DNA of 11,842 nt from Bryobacterales bacterium (GTDB taxonomy: Bacteria > Acidobacteriota > Terriglobia > Bryobacterales > Bryobacteraceae). Below are positions 1 through 6,239 of this stretch, one piece after another. A program made the translations under genes and the position numbers. The notes under the pieces were generated by a model, which worked only from the letters and a program-made list of their open reading frames with translations, ran no database searches and had not been told where the DNA came from. The stretch is from the NCBI GenBank assembly GCA_003487005.1, contig DNFG01000093.1, forward strand, positions 1 through 11,842, in the 5' to 3' direction. Position 1 is the first letter of the stretch, and every line of letters begins with the position of its first letter.

Positions 1-14
1 TGCTCTTCCGATCT
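1..14. other. Illumina adapter remnant at the contig edge
   Basis: Bases 2-14 are identical to the 3' end of Illumina TruSeq adapters (GCTCTTCCGATCT). The T at position 1 matches the read-2/index-side adapter (...GTGTGCTCTTCCGATCT) and not the other adapter, which has C at that place. The protein frame of the first gene makes family-like sense from position 15 on but not before it, where a start codon would be expected. This is not genomic DNA. It marks the left end as an untrimmed assembly edge and explains why the first gene lacks its start codon. Confidence 0.93.
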
Positions 15-1199
15 CTCGAATCGATCTTCGTTCAGAACTTCAAGTCACTTCAGCGGGTGAAGGTGGATGATTTGCCTCGTTTCATGGTGCTGGTTGGCGC
101 CAATGGGACGGGAAAGTCCACGTTTTTTGATGTATTCGGCTTTTTGCGGGACGCGCTGACGGGCAGCGTCCGGAAGGCGCTCGACGCCCGGGGCCGATTC
201 GCGGAAGTGGTGACGAGGGGGCACGAAACCGAGACAATCATCATCGAATTGCAGGTTCGGATGCCGATCGCGGAGAAAGAGCGGCTGGTCACCTATCATC
301 TGGAAATCGGTCAGGAAGGCGGCCAGCCAGTGGTGGTGAGCGAGTTTCTGCGCTACAAGCGAGGGGTGGCCGGGGCGCCTTTCTATTTCCTCCGGTTCGA
401 GAAGGGCGAGGGCTACGCCATCACGAACGAAGAGGCTTACGACAAGCCGGACACGGAATTGACCCGGGAAAAGCAGCAACTGGAGTCTCCCGACATTCTG
501 GCGATTAAGGGTTTGGGGCAATTCCAGCGATTCAAGGCGGCGAGCGCTCTGCGGCAGATGCTCGAGCAGTGGCATGTTTCGGATTTTCACATCAGCGCGG
601 CCCGAGGGCGGAAAGAGATTACGGGAGAATCAGAGCATTTGACGGTATCCGGCGAGAATCTGCCGAGGGTGGCGCAGTATTTGCACGAGAACCATCCGGA
701 AGTATTTCGAGAGATATTGAGCAGGATGCAGCGGCGGGTTCCCGGCATCGAGGGCGTGGAGCCAGCCTCGACGCCGGATGGATATCTGATGCTGCGATTC
801 AAGGATGGATCGTTCAAGACGCCGTTTCTGGACCGGTATGTTTCGGATGGGACGATCAAGATGCTGGCGTATCTGATACTCCTGCATGATCCGAAGCCCC
901 ATCCGCTGTTGTGCATCGAGGAGCCTGAGAATCAACTCTATCCGAGTTTGATGGAGGAACTGGCGGAGGAGTTCCGGGAGTATTCGCGGCGCGGCGGGCA
1001 GGTTCTTGTCTCAACCCATTCTCCGGACCTGTTGAATGCGGCCCGACTGGAAGAAGTGTACTGGCTGGTGAAGCGGCAGGGAATGTCGGAGATAAAGAGA
1101 GCGAAGGAAGATCCCCAGTTGCAGCGGTACATGGAGGACGGGGATAAAATGGGGTATCTCTGGAAACAGGGATTTTTTGCAGGGGCCGATCCTGAATGA
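15..1199 (+). CDS. AAA/ABC-type ATPase (COG4637-like, AAA_21), 5' end cut at adapter
   Basis: This is a predicted soluble ATPase with an ABC/SMC-type head, probably the energy and sensing subunit of a two-gene module with the next gene. From the first genomic codon (Leu at 15) about 394 residues are visible. They start with an LESIFVQNFKSL strand typical of the extreme N-terminus of this family. Walker A GANGTGKST is near residues 28-36, an ABC-signature-like VSDGT near 276, Walker B LLCIEEPE near 298-305, and the H-switch STHSPDLL near 333. The C-terminus (MGYLWKQGFF) is of the kind usually seen beside DUF4276 genes. A GTG at 57 could be taken as the start, but that would delete the first conserved strand. 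The true start codon most likely lay just upstream and is replaced by adapter. The stop overlaps the next ATG (ATGA), so the two are probably co-translated. GC is lower than in the rest of the window. Family call is firm; the defence role is inference. Confidence 0.88.
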   Translation, partial: LESIFVQNFKSLQRVKVDDLPRFMVLVGANGTGKSTFFDVFGFLRDALTGSVRKALDARGRFAEVVTRGHETETIIIELQVRMPIAEKERLVTYHLEIGQEGGQPVVVSEFLRYKRGVAGAPFYFLRFEKGEGYAITNEEAYDKPDTELTREKQQLESPDILAIKGLGQFQRFKAASALRQMLEQWHVSDFHISAARGRKEITGESEHLTVSGENLPRVAQYLHENHPEVFREILSRMQRRVPGIEGVEPASTPDGYLMLRFKDGSFKTPFLDRYVSDGTIKMLAYLILLHDPKPHPLLCIEEPENQLYPSLMEELAEEFREYSRRGGQVLVSTHSPDLLNAARLEEVYWLVKRQGMSEIKRAKEDPQLQRYMEDGDKMGYLWKQGFFAGADPE

Positions 1200-1777
1200 G
1201 CGAAATAGTATTCCTGCTGGAAGAAGTTTCCGCCCGGGAATTTCTGAAACAACTGCTGCCAAGAGTCCTTCCCGCCGACCGGGCGATCCCGTACCGGTTT
1301 ATTGTATTTGAAGGAAAACAGGATCTCGACAGGCAAATCGAGAGGCGGATCCGAGGGTATGTGAACCCGCAAGCGCGATTTATCGTGCTGCGTGATCAGG
1401 ACAACGCCGATTGTCTGGAGTTGAAGAAGGCGTTGTCGCGGAAATGCGAGGCCTCGGGAAAGAACGACGTCATTGTCCGAATTGCTTGCAGGGAACTGGA
1501 ATCGTTCTATTTGGGTGATCTTGCCGCGGTGGAAGCGGCGTTCGGCATTCGTGGACTGACACAACGGCAAAACGAGAGGAAGTTCCGAGAACCTGACCGG
1601 CTGGGTTCGCCCTCGCAGGAACTGGAGCGGCTGACGAAGCGGCGATATCAGAAGGTCTCGGGCTCGCGGGCAATCGCGGCGCACCTGCGGATCGAGGACT
1701 CTCGGTCGAGGAGTTTTGGGCATCTTGTGGACGCAATCCGGCGCGTGAGTGGCAACACCGCCGCGGCGCGCGGGTGA
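1196..1777 (+). CDS. DUF4276 family protein (TOPRIM-like putative nuclease partner)
   Basis: This 193-residue protein is the partner of the upstream ATPase. It matches the DUF4276 pattern. An N-terminal strand with paired glutamates (FLLEEVSA, E9/E10) is followed by FEGKQDL near 39-43, an acidic VLRDQDNADC stretch (D67, D69, D72), and RELESFYLGDL near 99-109. The Glu near the N-terminus followed by a D-x-D strand is the layout of TOPRIM metal-binding sites, and DUF4276 has been viewed as a TOPRIM-like fold. A metal-dependent nuclease activity is therefore plausible but not shown. The ATG lies inside the TGA of the ATPase (ATGA overlap), and the only purine-rich site upstream is a weak GGGG. 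The gene ends 10 bases before the convergent ATP-grasp gene. Sample lines have 29-35 G+C per 60, against 41-43 in later genes, which suggests acquisition by transfer. Confidence 0.85.
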   Translation: MSEIVFLLEEVSAREFLKQLLPRVLPADRAIPYRFIVFEGKQDLDRQIERRIRGYVNPQARFIVLRDQDNADCLELKKALSRKCEASGKNDVIVRIACRELESFYLGDLAAVEAAFGIRGLTQRQNERKFREPDRLGSPSQELERLTKRRYQKVSGSRAIAAHLRIEDSRSRSFGHLVDAIRRVSGNTAAARG

Positions 1778-1787
1778 AGGAAGCAGG

Positions 1788-3002
1788 CTACTCAGTGGGG
1801 CGTTCGCGCGCGGGGGCGAACGCCCAGAAATCGTTCTGGACTCGGGCGGTCAGGGAGTTGATGACTTCGGTGACCCGGTCCCTTGAAGCCGACCGGACGA
1901 TGAAGCCGACGTGGTTTTTCTTGTCGAGACGCCAGACGATTTCTGAGTCCGTGTAGGCGGAAGTGTCGGGGTTTTCCTGTTTGGCGAGGGAGACGAGGAG
2001 GCCGGCGTAGTCGTCGCGGACGGGCGGGAGTTGATACTCCTGTTCGCCGCCGGCGATTTCGACGCGGGCCCATTCGGCCCAGAGGTTGATGCCGGTGGCG
2101 GCTTCGACGAGATCGGCGATGTGGGCGCCGCCGACGCGGGCGGCGGTTTCGAGGAAATAGAGGCGGCCGTCGTGGCCCGCGATGAATTCGGTGTGGGCGA
2201 CGCCGAGGTTCAGGCCGAGGGCGGCGAGGACCTCGCGATTGAGAGCGAGCAGGTTCTGTTCGAGGGGTGAACCGCGCTCGATCAGCTGGGTGGTGAAGAC
2301 GCCGCCGCCGTGGGCGACGTCCATGGGCGGGCGTCCATAACCGCTGGCGACGTTGAAGCGGATTTCACCGTTGTAGACGATGGTGTCGACGTGGAAGATG
2401 TCGCCGGGGACGTAGCGTTCGAGCAGGTAGTGGGACTGTTCGTCGCCGAGTTGTTCGAGGGCGGACCAGAGTTCAGCGGCATCGTGGATCTTTTTGATGC
2501 CCATGGCCCCGGCGGAACTGCGGGGTTTGAGGACCCAGGGGGCGGGGACGCGGTCGATGAACTCCTGGAGGCGGCCGTGGTGGAGGACGTGGATGAAGTC
2601 AGGAACGGCAATGCCGGCGCGGGCGGCGACGGTGCGCATGGCGAGTTTGTCGCGGAAGTGGCGGGTGGCGGATTCGCCGAGGCCGGGCAGGCGGAGGTGT
2701 TCGCGGAGGGTGGCGGCTTTTTCGAGGTCGAAGTCATCGAGGGGGACGATGCGGTCGATGGGTTCGGTGCGGGCGAGATAGCTGACGGCTTTGAGGGTGT
2801 CGTCGAGGTTCCAGACCTTGGACTCGTCGGGCATGTAGAAGAGGTCGTCCAGGGCTTCGCGAGGCCATTGGGCGGATTCCTTGAGGCTGAGGGACGTAAG
2901 CAGAAAGACGCGGGCGCCCCCGGCTTTGGCCTGGCGGAGAAAGGCGTGGCCTTTTTCATAGCTCGCGATGGCGAGAAGAGTGAGAGGGTTTTGGCGGCTC
3001 AA
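1788..3002 (-). CDS. ATP-grasp domain protein (carboxylate-amine/amino-acid ligase-like)
   Basis: This 404-residue protein has a single ATP-grasp fold. It is expected to activate a carboxylate as an acyl-phosphate and join it to an amine or thiol; the substrate is unknown. The N-terminal pre-ATP-grasp domain opens with LLAIASYEKGHAFLRQAK and reaches about residue 120. The ATP lid shows VLKPRSSAGAMGIKK (157-171), the adenine-facing strand is LLERYVPGDIFHVD (193-206), and the C-terminal metal site is HTEF plus LYFLETAARVGG (270-292). The position where many family members carry Asn (E-x-N-x-R) is E-T-A-A-R here, as in some L-amino-acid-ligase-like members. The start is a TTG at 3000-3002: an in-frame TAG lies two codons upstream and no ATG occurs before about residue 57, which would remove the conserved N-terminus. 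It begins 7 bases after the small Cys-cluster gene, so it is the third gene of an operon. Confidence 0.82.
   Translation of the reverse strand: MSRQNPLTLLAIASYEKGHAFLRQAKAGGARVFLLTSLSLKESAQWPREALDDLFYMPDESKVWNLDDTLKAVSYLARTEPIDRIVPLDDFDLEKAATLREHLRLPGLGESATRHFRDKLAMRTVAARAGIAVPDFIHVLHHGRLQEFIDRVPAPWVLKPRSSAGAMGIKKIHDAAELWSALEQLGDEQSHYLLERYVPGDIFHVDTIVYNGEIRFNVASGYGRPPMDVAHGGGVFTTQLIERGSPLEQNLLALNREVLAALGLNLGVAHTEFIAGHDGRLYFLETAARVGGAHIADLVEAATGINLWAEWARVEIAGGEQEYQLPPVRDDYAGLLVSLAKQENPDTSAYTDSEIVWRLDKKNHVGFIVRSASRDRVTEVINSLTARVQNDFWAFAPARERPTE
1798..1825. terminator. Perfect 10-bp stem-loop between convergent genes
   Basis: GGGCGTTCGC (1798-1807) pairs perfectly with GCGAACGCCC (1816-1825) around an 8-base loop. 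The hairpin lies 20 bases after the DUF4276 stop and inside the last codons of the opposing ATP-grasp gene. It could therefore stop transcription from the left and limit read-through from the right. There is no T tract on either side, so it is not a canonical intrinsic terminator. The role is inference. Confidence 0.38.
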
Positions 3003-3009
3003 AGCCTAG

Positions 3010-3243
3010 TTATTCTACCGTGATCGACGCGCCTTTGGACTCGGACTGGCGGCCGATGTCATTGATGCGCTGGTCGATGAGGCTGCGAATACCTTTGAGA
3101 ATCTCGACCCGGGCGGTATCGAAGTGGCGTTTGGCCTCGGGCGGGGGGCCGAGGCGGCGGAGGAACTCGCTGAGGGCGGGACCGGCGCCTTCGCAGAGGC
3201 AGCCACCGCAGGAATTGGACTGGTTTTTAGTTTCTTCGTTCAT
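3010..3243 (-). CDS. Small CxxCxC-cluster protein, unknown function
   Basis: This 77-residue protein is not one I recognise. The N-terminus carries three clustered cysteines, C12-x-x-C15-x-C17 in SCGGCLCEG, which could bind a metal or act as a redox or lipid-modified site. The rest (about 22-66) looks like two helices joined by LGPPPEA, the second amphipathic (VEILKGIRSLIDQRINDI). There is no signal peptide or membrane segment. The gene is real: a strong AGGAGG site (plus-strand cctcct, 3248-3253) sits 4 bases before the ATG, the ATG overlaps the stop of the ArsA-like gene (ATGA), and the stop lies 7 bases before the ATP-grasp start. Position suggests an adaptor or small partner of the ATPase and/or the ligase; this is inference. 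Confidence 0.78.
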   Translation of the reverse strand: MNEETKNQSNSCGGCLCEGAGPALSEFLRRLGPPPEAKRHFDTARVEILKGIRSLIDQRINDIGRQSESKGASITVE

Positions 3244-4430
3244 GCTGCCTCCTTCATTTCTACCACCAGAGTACCGCCATCGAGGCGGGCGCGGACGGGT
3301 GTGAGGCCGGCCATGGATGTGGGCAGGCCGATGTGGCGGCGGACGGTGCCGACGGTGACGACGAGTTCGTCGCCTTTCTTGAAAAGGCCGATTTCGCCCT
3401 TGCCGGCGAAGGGGGCGTTGAGGCGGACCTCCCAGTGGCCGCCGGCGCGGGTGAAGGTGTAGGGGCGTTCGGTGCGGGCGATAGCGGCGGGGTCGTCGTG
3501 TTCGCCATAGAGGAGGCCGGCGAGATGGGTGATGCGGTCGAGGCCGACGACTTCCCGCTGCTGGAGGGGGACGCGGCGGACGGGCACGGGGGCGAAGTAC
3601 TGTTCGACCTCGTTGAGGAAATGCTGTTGGGAGGCGCGCCATTCGCCGAACCAGCCGTCCTGGATTTCATCGGGGAGGACGCGGTTGACGATGATGCCGT
3701 CGACGGTGAGGCCGTGGAGGGAGAAGTAAACGAAGGCGCGCTGGGTTTCGCGGACGACCATCTTTTCGGCATTGGTGACGAGGCGGACGCTGGTGGTTTG
3801 GGGGTCTTCCATCAGGGTGTCGATGCCTTCGATTTTGTCGTAGAGGTCCTTGATATTGGCGAAGTAGGAGTCGGTGGGGAGGTCGACGGGGGAGATGCGG
3901 TTGGCGAGGGGGCGGACGGCTTTGAGGATGCCGCGCTGCATGGGGAAGACGTGTTTCATGTACCAGTCGAGGGTGGTGGGCATGGAGACGAAGCGGAGGG
4001 ATTCGGCGGTGGGGGCGCAATCGAGGACGATGACGTCGTAGCGGCTCTGTTTGCGCCACTGGTTGACGTACATCATGGCGGAGAGTTCTTCCATGCCGGG
4101 GAAGATGGCCATTTCCTCGGCTTCGACGTCATTGAGGCCGGAGGTTTTGAGGACGCTGGTGATGTAGCCCGCGATTTCCTGCCAGTGGCGTTTGATTTCG
4201 CGCTGGATATTGACCTCGTGGATGGCGAGGTTGGGGGCGATGTCGCGGGGATCGGCGGTGGAGGCGTCGAAGAGGCCGGATTTGAGGTCGAAGGAGTCGG
4301 CGAGGGAGTGGGCGGGGTCGACGCTCATGACGAGGGTCCGGTAGCCGAGTTGGGCGAGGCGGACGCCGGTGGCGGCGGCGAGGCTGGTTTTGCCGACGCC
4401 GCCTTTTCCGCTGAACAGAAGGATACGCAT
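3240..4430 (-). CDS. ArsA/GET3-family ATPase with C-terminal HSP20-like domain
   Basis: This 396-residue SIMIBI-class ATPase is of the ArsA/GET3/TRC40 type. The deviant Walker A GKGGVGKT is at residues 8-15, switch I DPAHSLADSF at 38-47, and switch II DCAPTAESLRF at 137-147 (usually DTAPTGHTLR). VTNAEKMVVRET near 218-229 and VDGIIVNRVLPDE near 243-255 are family hallmarks. Residues about 320-396 form a beta-rich tail like the ArsA HSP20-like domain, typical of bacterial single-ATPase homologues. The only cysteine is C138 in switch II, so the arsenite-binding cysteines of ArsA and the CxxC zinc site of GET3 are absent. Arsenite export and GET3-like zinc dimerisation are therefore unlikely. A client-handling or assembly ATPase is more probable. 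The start at 4430 puts the P-loop at the usual distance; the open frame extends to 4502 but that extension is not family-like. No clear ribosome site is visible. First gene of the three-gene operon. Confidence 0.87.
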   Translation of the reverse strand: MRILLFSGKGGVGKTSLAAATGVRLAQLGYRTLVMSVDPAHSLADSFDLKSGLFDASTADPRDIAPNLAIHEVNIQREIKRHWQEIAGYITSVLKTSGLNDVEAEEMAIFPGMEELSAMMYVNQWRKQSRYDVIVLDCAPTAESLRFVSMPTTLDWYMKHVFPMQRGILKAVRPLANRISPVDLPTDSYFANIKDLYDKIEGIDTLMEDPQTTSVRLVTNAEKMVVRETQRAFVYFSLHGLTVDGIIVNRVLPDEIQDGWFGEWRASQQHFLNEVEQYFAPVPVRRVPLQQREVVGLDRITHLAGLLYGEHDDPAAIARTERPYTFTRAGGHWEVRLNAPFAGKGEIGLFKKGDELVVTVGTVRRHIGLPTSMAGLTPVRARLDGGTLVVEMKEAA

Positions 4431-4517
4431 CAGTTTCAGGATGCGCGCGCGGGAGGGTTGGGAGCAAAGGTTGGCCCGCACGGGTGGGGACAAATCAGGC
4501 ACAATGTGAGATCAGCC
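4431..4517. promoter_or_regulatory. Divergent intergenic region (ArsA-like operon / GT-methyltransferase)
   Basis: These 87 bases separate two start codons that point away from each other, so promoters for both transcripts must lie here or just inside the genes. I see no convincing paired -35/-10 boxes and no strong Shine-Dalgarno for either gene. CACAAT at 4500-4505 is a possible weak -10 for the rightward gene, without a well-spaced -35. Reported for its position, not for a motif. Confidence 0.4.
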
Positions 4518-5930
4518 ATGGCGCAACCCCTGATCAGCATTATTGTTCCGGTCTGGAACGAGGAAGAATTTCTGCCGGAGTTGCTGCGGCGGGTGCGGGC
4601 GGCGCCGCTGCCGGGGGAGCGGGAGATCCTGGTGGTGGATGATGGCTCGACGGATGGATCCGCGGAGATCGCGGAGGCGGAAGCGGCGGCGCATCCGGGG
4701 TTGATCCGGGTTTTCCGGCACGGGAAGAACCGGGGCAAGGGGGCGGCGGTGCGGACGGCTCTGGGGAAGGCGCGAGGGGAGTTCACGGTGATTCAGGATG
4801 CGGACCTGGAGTATGATCCGCGGGAGTACGAGCGGCTGCTGGGACCGTTGCTGGAGGGGCGGGCGGAGGCGGTATTCGGGACGCGGTTCGCGGTGGGGGT
4901 GGAGCGGCGGGTGTTGTACTTCTGGCATTCGCTGGCAAACCGGGTGCTGACGACGCTGGTGAATGTGGTGGCGGATCTGAACCTGACGGACGTGTGGACG
5001 TGTTACAAGGCGGCGCGGACGGAGTTGTTGCGGTCGATTCCGATCACGTCGCCGCGGTTTGGATTCGAGCCGGAGATCACGATCAAGCTGGCGCAGCGGC
5101 AGGTGCCGATTTACGAGACGCCGGTCAGTTATCACGGACGGACGTACGAGGAGGGGAAGAAGATCGGGAAGTGGGACGCGGTCGCGGCGGTCTTCACGAT
5201 TTTGCGGTGCGCGGTGACGCGGAACATCTACCGCGAGGCGGGTCCGGAGATTTTGGACATTCTGTCGCGGGCGCCGCGGTTCAACCGGTGGATGGCGGAA
5301 ACGGTGACGCCGTTTTTGGGGCGGCGGGTGATGGAGATCGGGTCGGGGATCGGGAATCTGTCGCGGCATCTGGCGCCGCGGCGGGAGCGGTATCTGGCGA
5401 CGGACATCGACGCGGAGCATCTGGCGCGGTTGCGGGCGCGGTTCTCGCACCGGCCGCACATGGAGGTGAGGCACTGCAATCTGGCGGAGCCCGGGGATTT
5501 TGACGGGCTGGAGGGGAGCGTGGACGCGGTGGTTTGTCTGAACGTGCTGGAGCATGTCGAGGATGACCGGACGGGGCTGGCGAATATCTACCGGGCGCTG
5601 GCGCCGGGGGGGCGGGCGGTGGTGCTGGTGCCGGAGGGGATGAGCGTGTACGGGACGCTGGACGAGGCGCTGGGGCATTGCCGGCGGTACAGCGAGGAGG
5701 AGTTGCGAGGGAAGATGACGGAGGCGGGGTTGGAGGTGGAGCGGGTGTTGTATTTCAACCGGCCGACGCGGCCGGGGTGGTTCGTGAACGGGCGCATTTT
5801 GAAGAGGCGGACCTTTTCGCGCTTCCAGATCTGGGTGTTTGACCGGCTGGTGTGGTTCTGGCGGCGGATCGATGGATGGCTGCCGTGGCGGCCGACGTCG
5901 CTGATCGCGGTTGGGCGGAAGCCGGAGTGA
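4518..5930 (+). CDS. Bifunctional GT2 glycosyltransferase / class I SAM methyltransferase
   Basis: This 470-residue two-domain cytoplasmic protein has an N-terminal (about 1-235) DPM1-like GT2 domain: ISIIVPVWNEEEF, ILVVDDGSTDGS, KNRGKGAAVRTAL, the metal/nucleotide-binding VIQDADLEYDP, and the late motif YHGRTYEEGKK. It probably moves a sugar from a nucleotide donor to a lipid phosphate or similar acceptor. The C-terminal part (about 250-460) is a Rossmann methyltransferase: motif I VMEIGSGIGNLSRH (271-284), then VCLNVLEHVEDD and LAPGGRAVVLVPE. Such fusions are known as bifunctional glycosyltransferase/class I SAM methyltransferases and suggest a glycan or lipid-linked sugar that is both glycosylated and methylated. 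The usual GKKIGW-[RK]-D-G after the GRTY motif reads GKKIGKWDAV here, a local change that may be neutral. The ATG at 4518 aligns with the GT2 N-terminus. The gene is divergent from the ArsA-like operon across 87 bases. Confidence 0.88.
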   Translation: MAQPLISIIVPVWNEEEFLPELLRRVRAAPLPGEREILVVDDGSTDGSAEIAEAEAAAHPGLIRVFRHGKNRGKGAAVRTALGKARGEFTVIQDADLEYDPREYERLLGPLLEGRAEAVFGTRFAVGVERRVLYFWHSLANRVLTTLVNVVADLNLTDVWTCYKAARTELLRSIPITSPRFGFEPEITIKLAQRQVPIYETPVSYHGRTYEEGKKIGKWDAVAAVFTILRCAVTRNIYREAGPEILDILSRAPRFNRWMAETVTPFLGRRVMEIGSGIGNLSRHLAPRRERYLATDIDAEHLARLRARFSHRPHMEVRHCNLAEPGDFDGLEGSVDAVVCLNVLEHVEDDRTGLANIYRALAPGGRAVVLVPEGMSVYGTLDEALGHCRRYSEEELRGKMTEAGLEVERVLYFNRPTRPGWFVNGRILKRRTFSRFQIWVFDRLVWFWRRIDGWLPWRPTSLIAVGRKPE

Positions 5931-5980
5931 TGGCGGCGGGGGCCGGATTGTGTTAAATGGGTATGACGAGCGAAGCGGGA

Positions 5981-5986
5981 AGGAGG
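5981..5986 (+). promoter_or_regulatory. Strong Shine-Dalgarno (AGGAGG) fixing a GTG start
   Basis: A perfect AGGAGG lies 7 bases before the GTG at 5994. The nearest ATG (5998) is in another frame and meets a stop two codons later, so this site decides the start of the first small membrane protein. The 63-base gap before the GTG also holds the only AT-rich patch here (TGTTAAATGGG, from 5951), a possible but unproven -10 region. Confidence 0.75.
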
Positions 5987-5993
5987 ACGAATT

Positions 5994-6239
5994 GTGGATG
6001 AAATAGCGGCGTTTGCGGGCGTTATGGTGATCTTCGTGATTGTGGTGGTGCTGGTTTTTGCGGCGATCGTGATTATCCCGCAGTGGCGCATTTTTCAACG
6101 GGCGGGGTATTCGGGCGCGCTGGCTCTGTTGATGGTCCTGCCGCTGGTGAATCTGATTGTGCTGCTGTGGTTTGCGTTCGCGGACTGGCCGGCGCTGAAG
6201 GCGGCGCAGGCCGAGACGCCGAGGAGGTTTGGACGATGA
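5994..6239 (+). CDS. Small two-helix membrane protein
   Basis: This 81-residue inner-membrane protein has no known function. Two hydrophobic segments are clear: about 8-28 (a Val/Ile-rich stretch) and about 43-62 (ALALLMVLPLVNLIVLLWF). A WRIFQRAGYS loop separates them, and FADWPALK follows the second. The short tail is basic (RRFGR). The same loop, second helix and WPAL motif recur in the next protein, so the two look like tandem paralogues. The GTG start is supported by a perfect AGGAGG. The stop overlaps the next ATG (ATGA), giving translational coupling. Possible partners of each other in one complex; function unknown. Confidence 0.83.
   Translation: MDEIAAFAGVMVIFVIVVVLVFAAIVIIPQWRIFQRAGYSGALALLMVLPLVNLIVLLWFAFADWPALKAAQAETPRRFGR

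Noticed and set aside
57..59. GTG as the start of the first ATPase gene
   Set aside because: The frame is open and family-like upstream to base 15, where the adapter begins. Starting at 57 would cut the first conserved strand, so the gene is better called 5'-partial.
2310..3023. Open frame antisense to the ATP-grasp gene
   Set aside because: Gly/Ala/Val/Glu-rich shadow of a conserved gene with no ribosome site or motif.
3240..4430. Arsenite efflux ATPase (arsA)
   Set aside because: No arsenite-binding cysteines, one ATPase domain only, and no arsB, arsD or arsR nearby.
3333..4517. Long plus-strand open frame antisense to the ArsA-like gene, continuous with the glycosyltransferase
   Set aside because: Its translation is low-complexity Gly/Ala/Asp/Glu with no domain, it lies opposite a well-conserved gene, and the glycosyltransferase N-terminus clearly begins at 4518. 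The openness follows from C-ending codons on the opposite strand.
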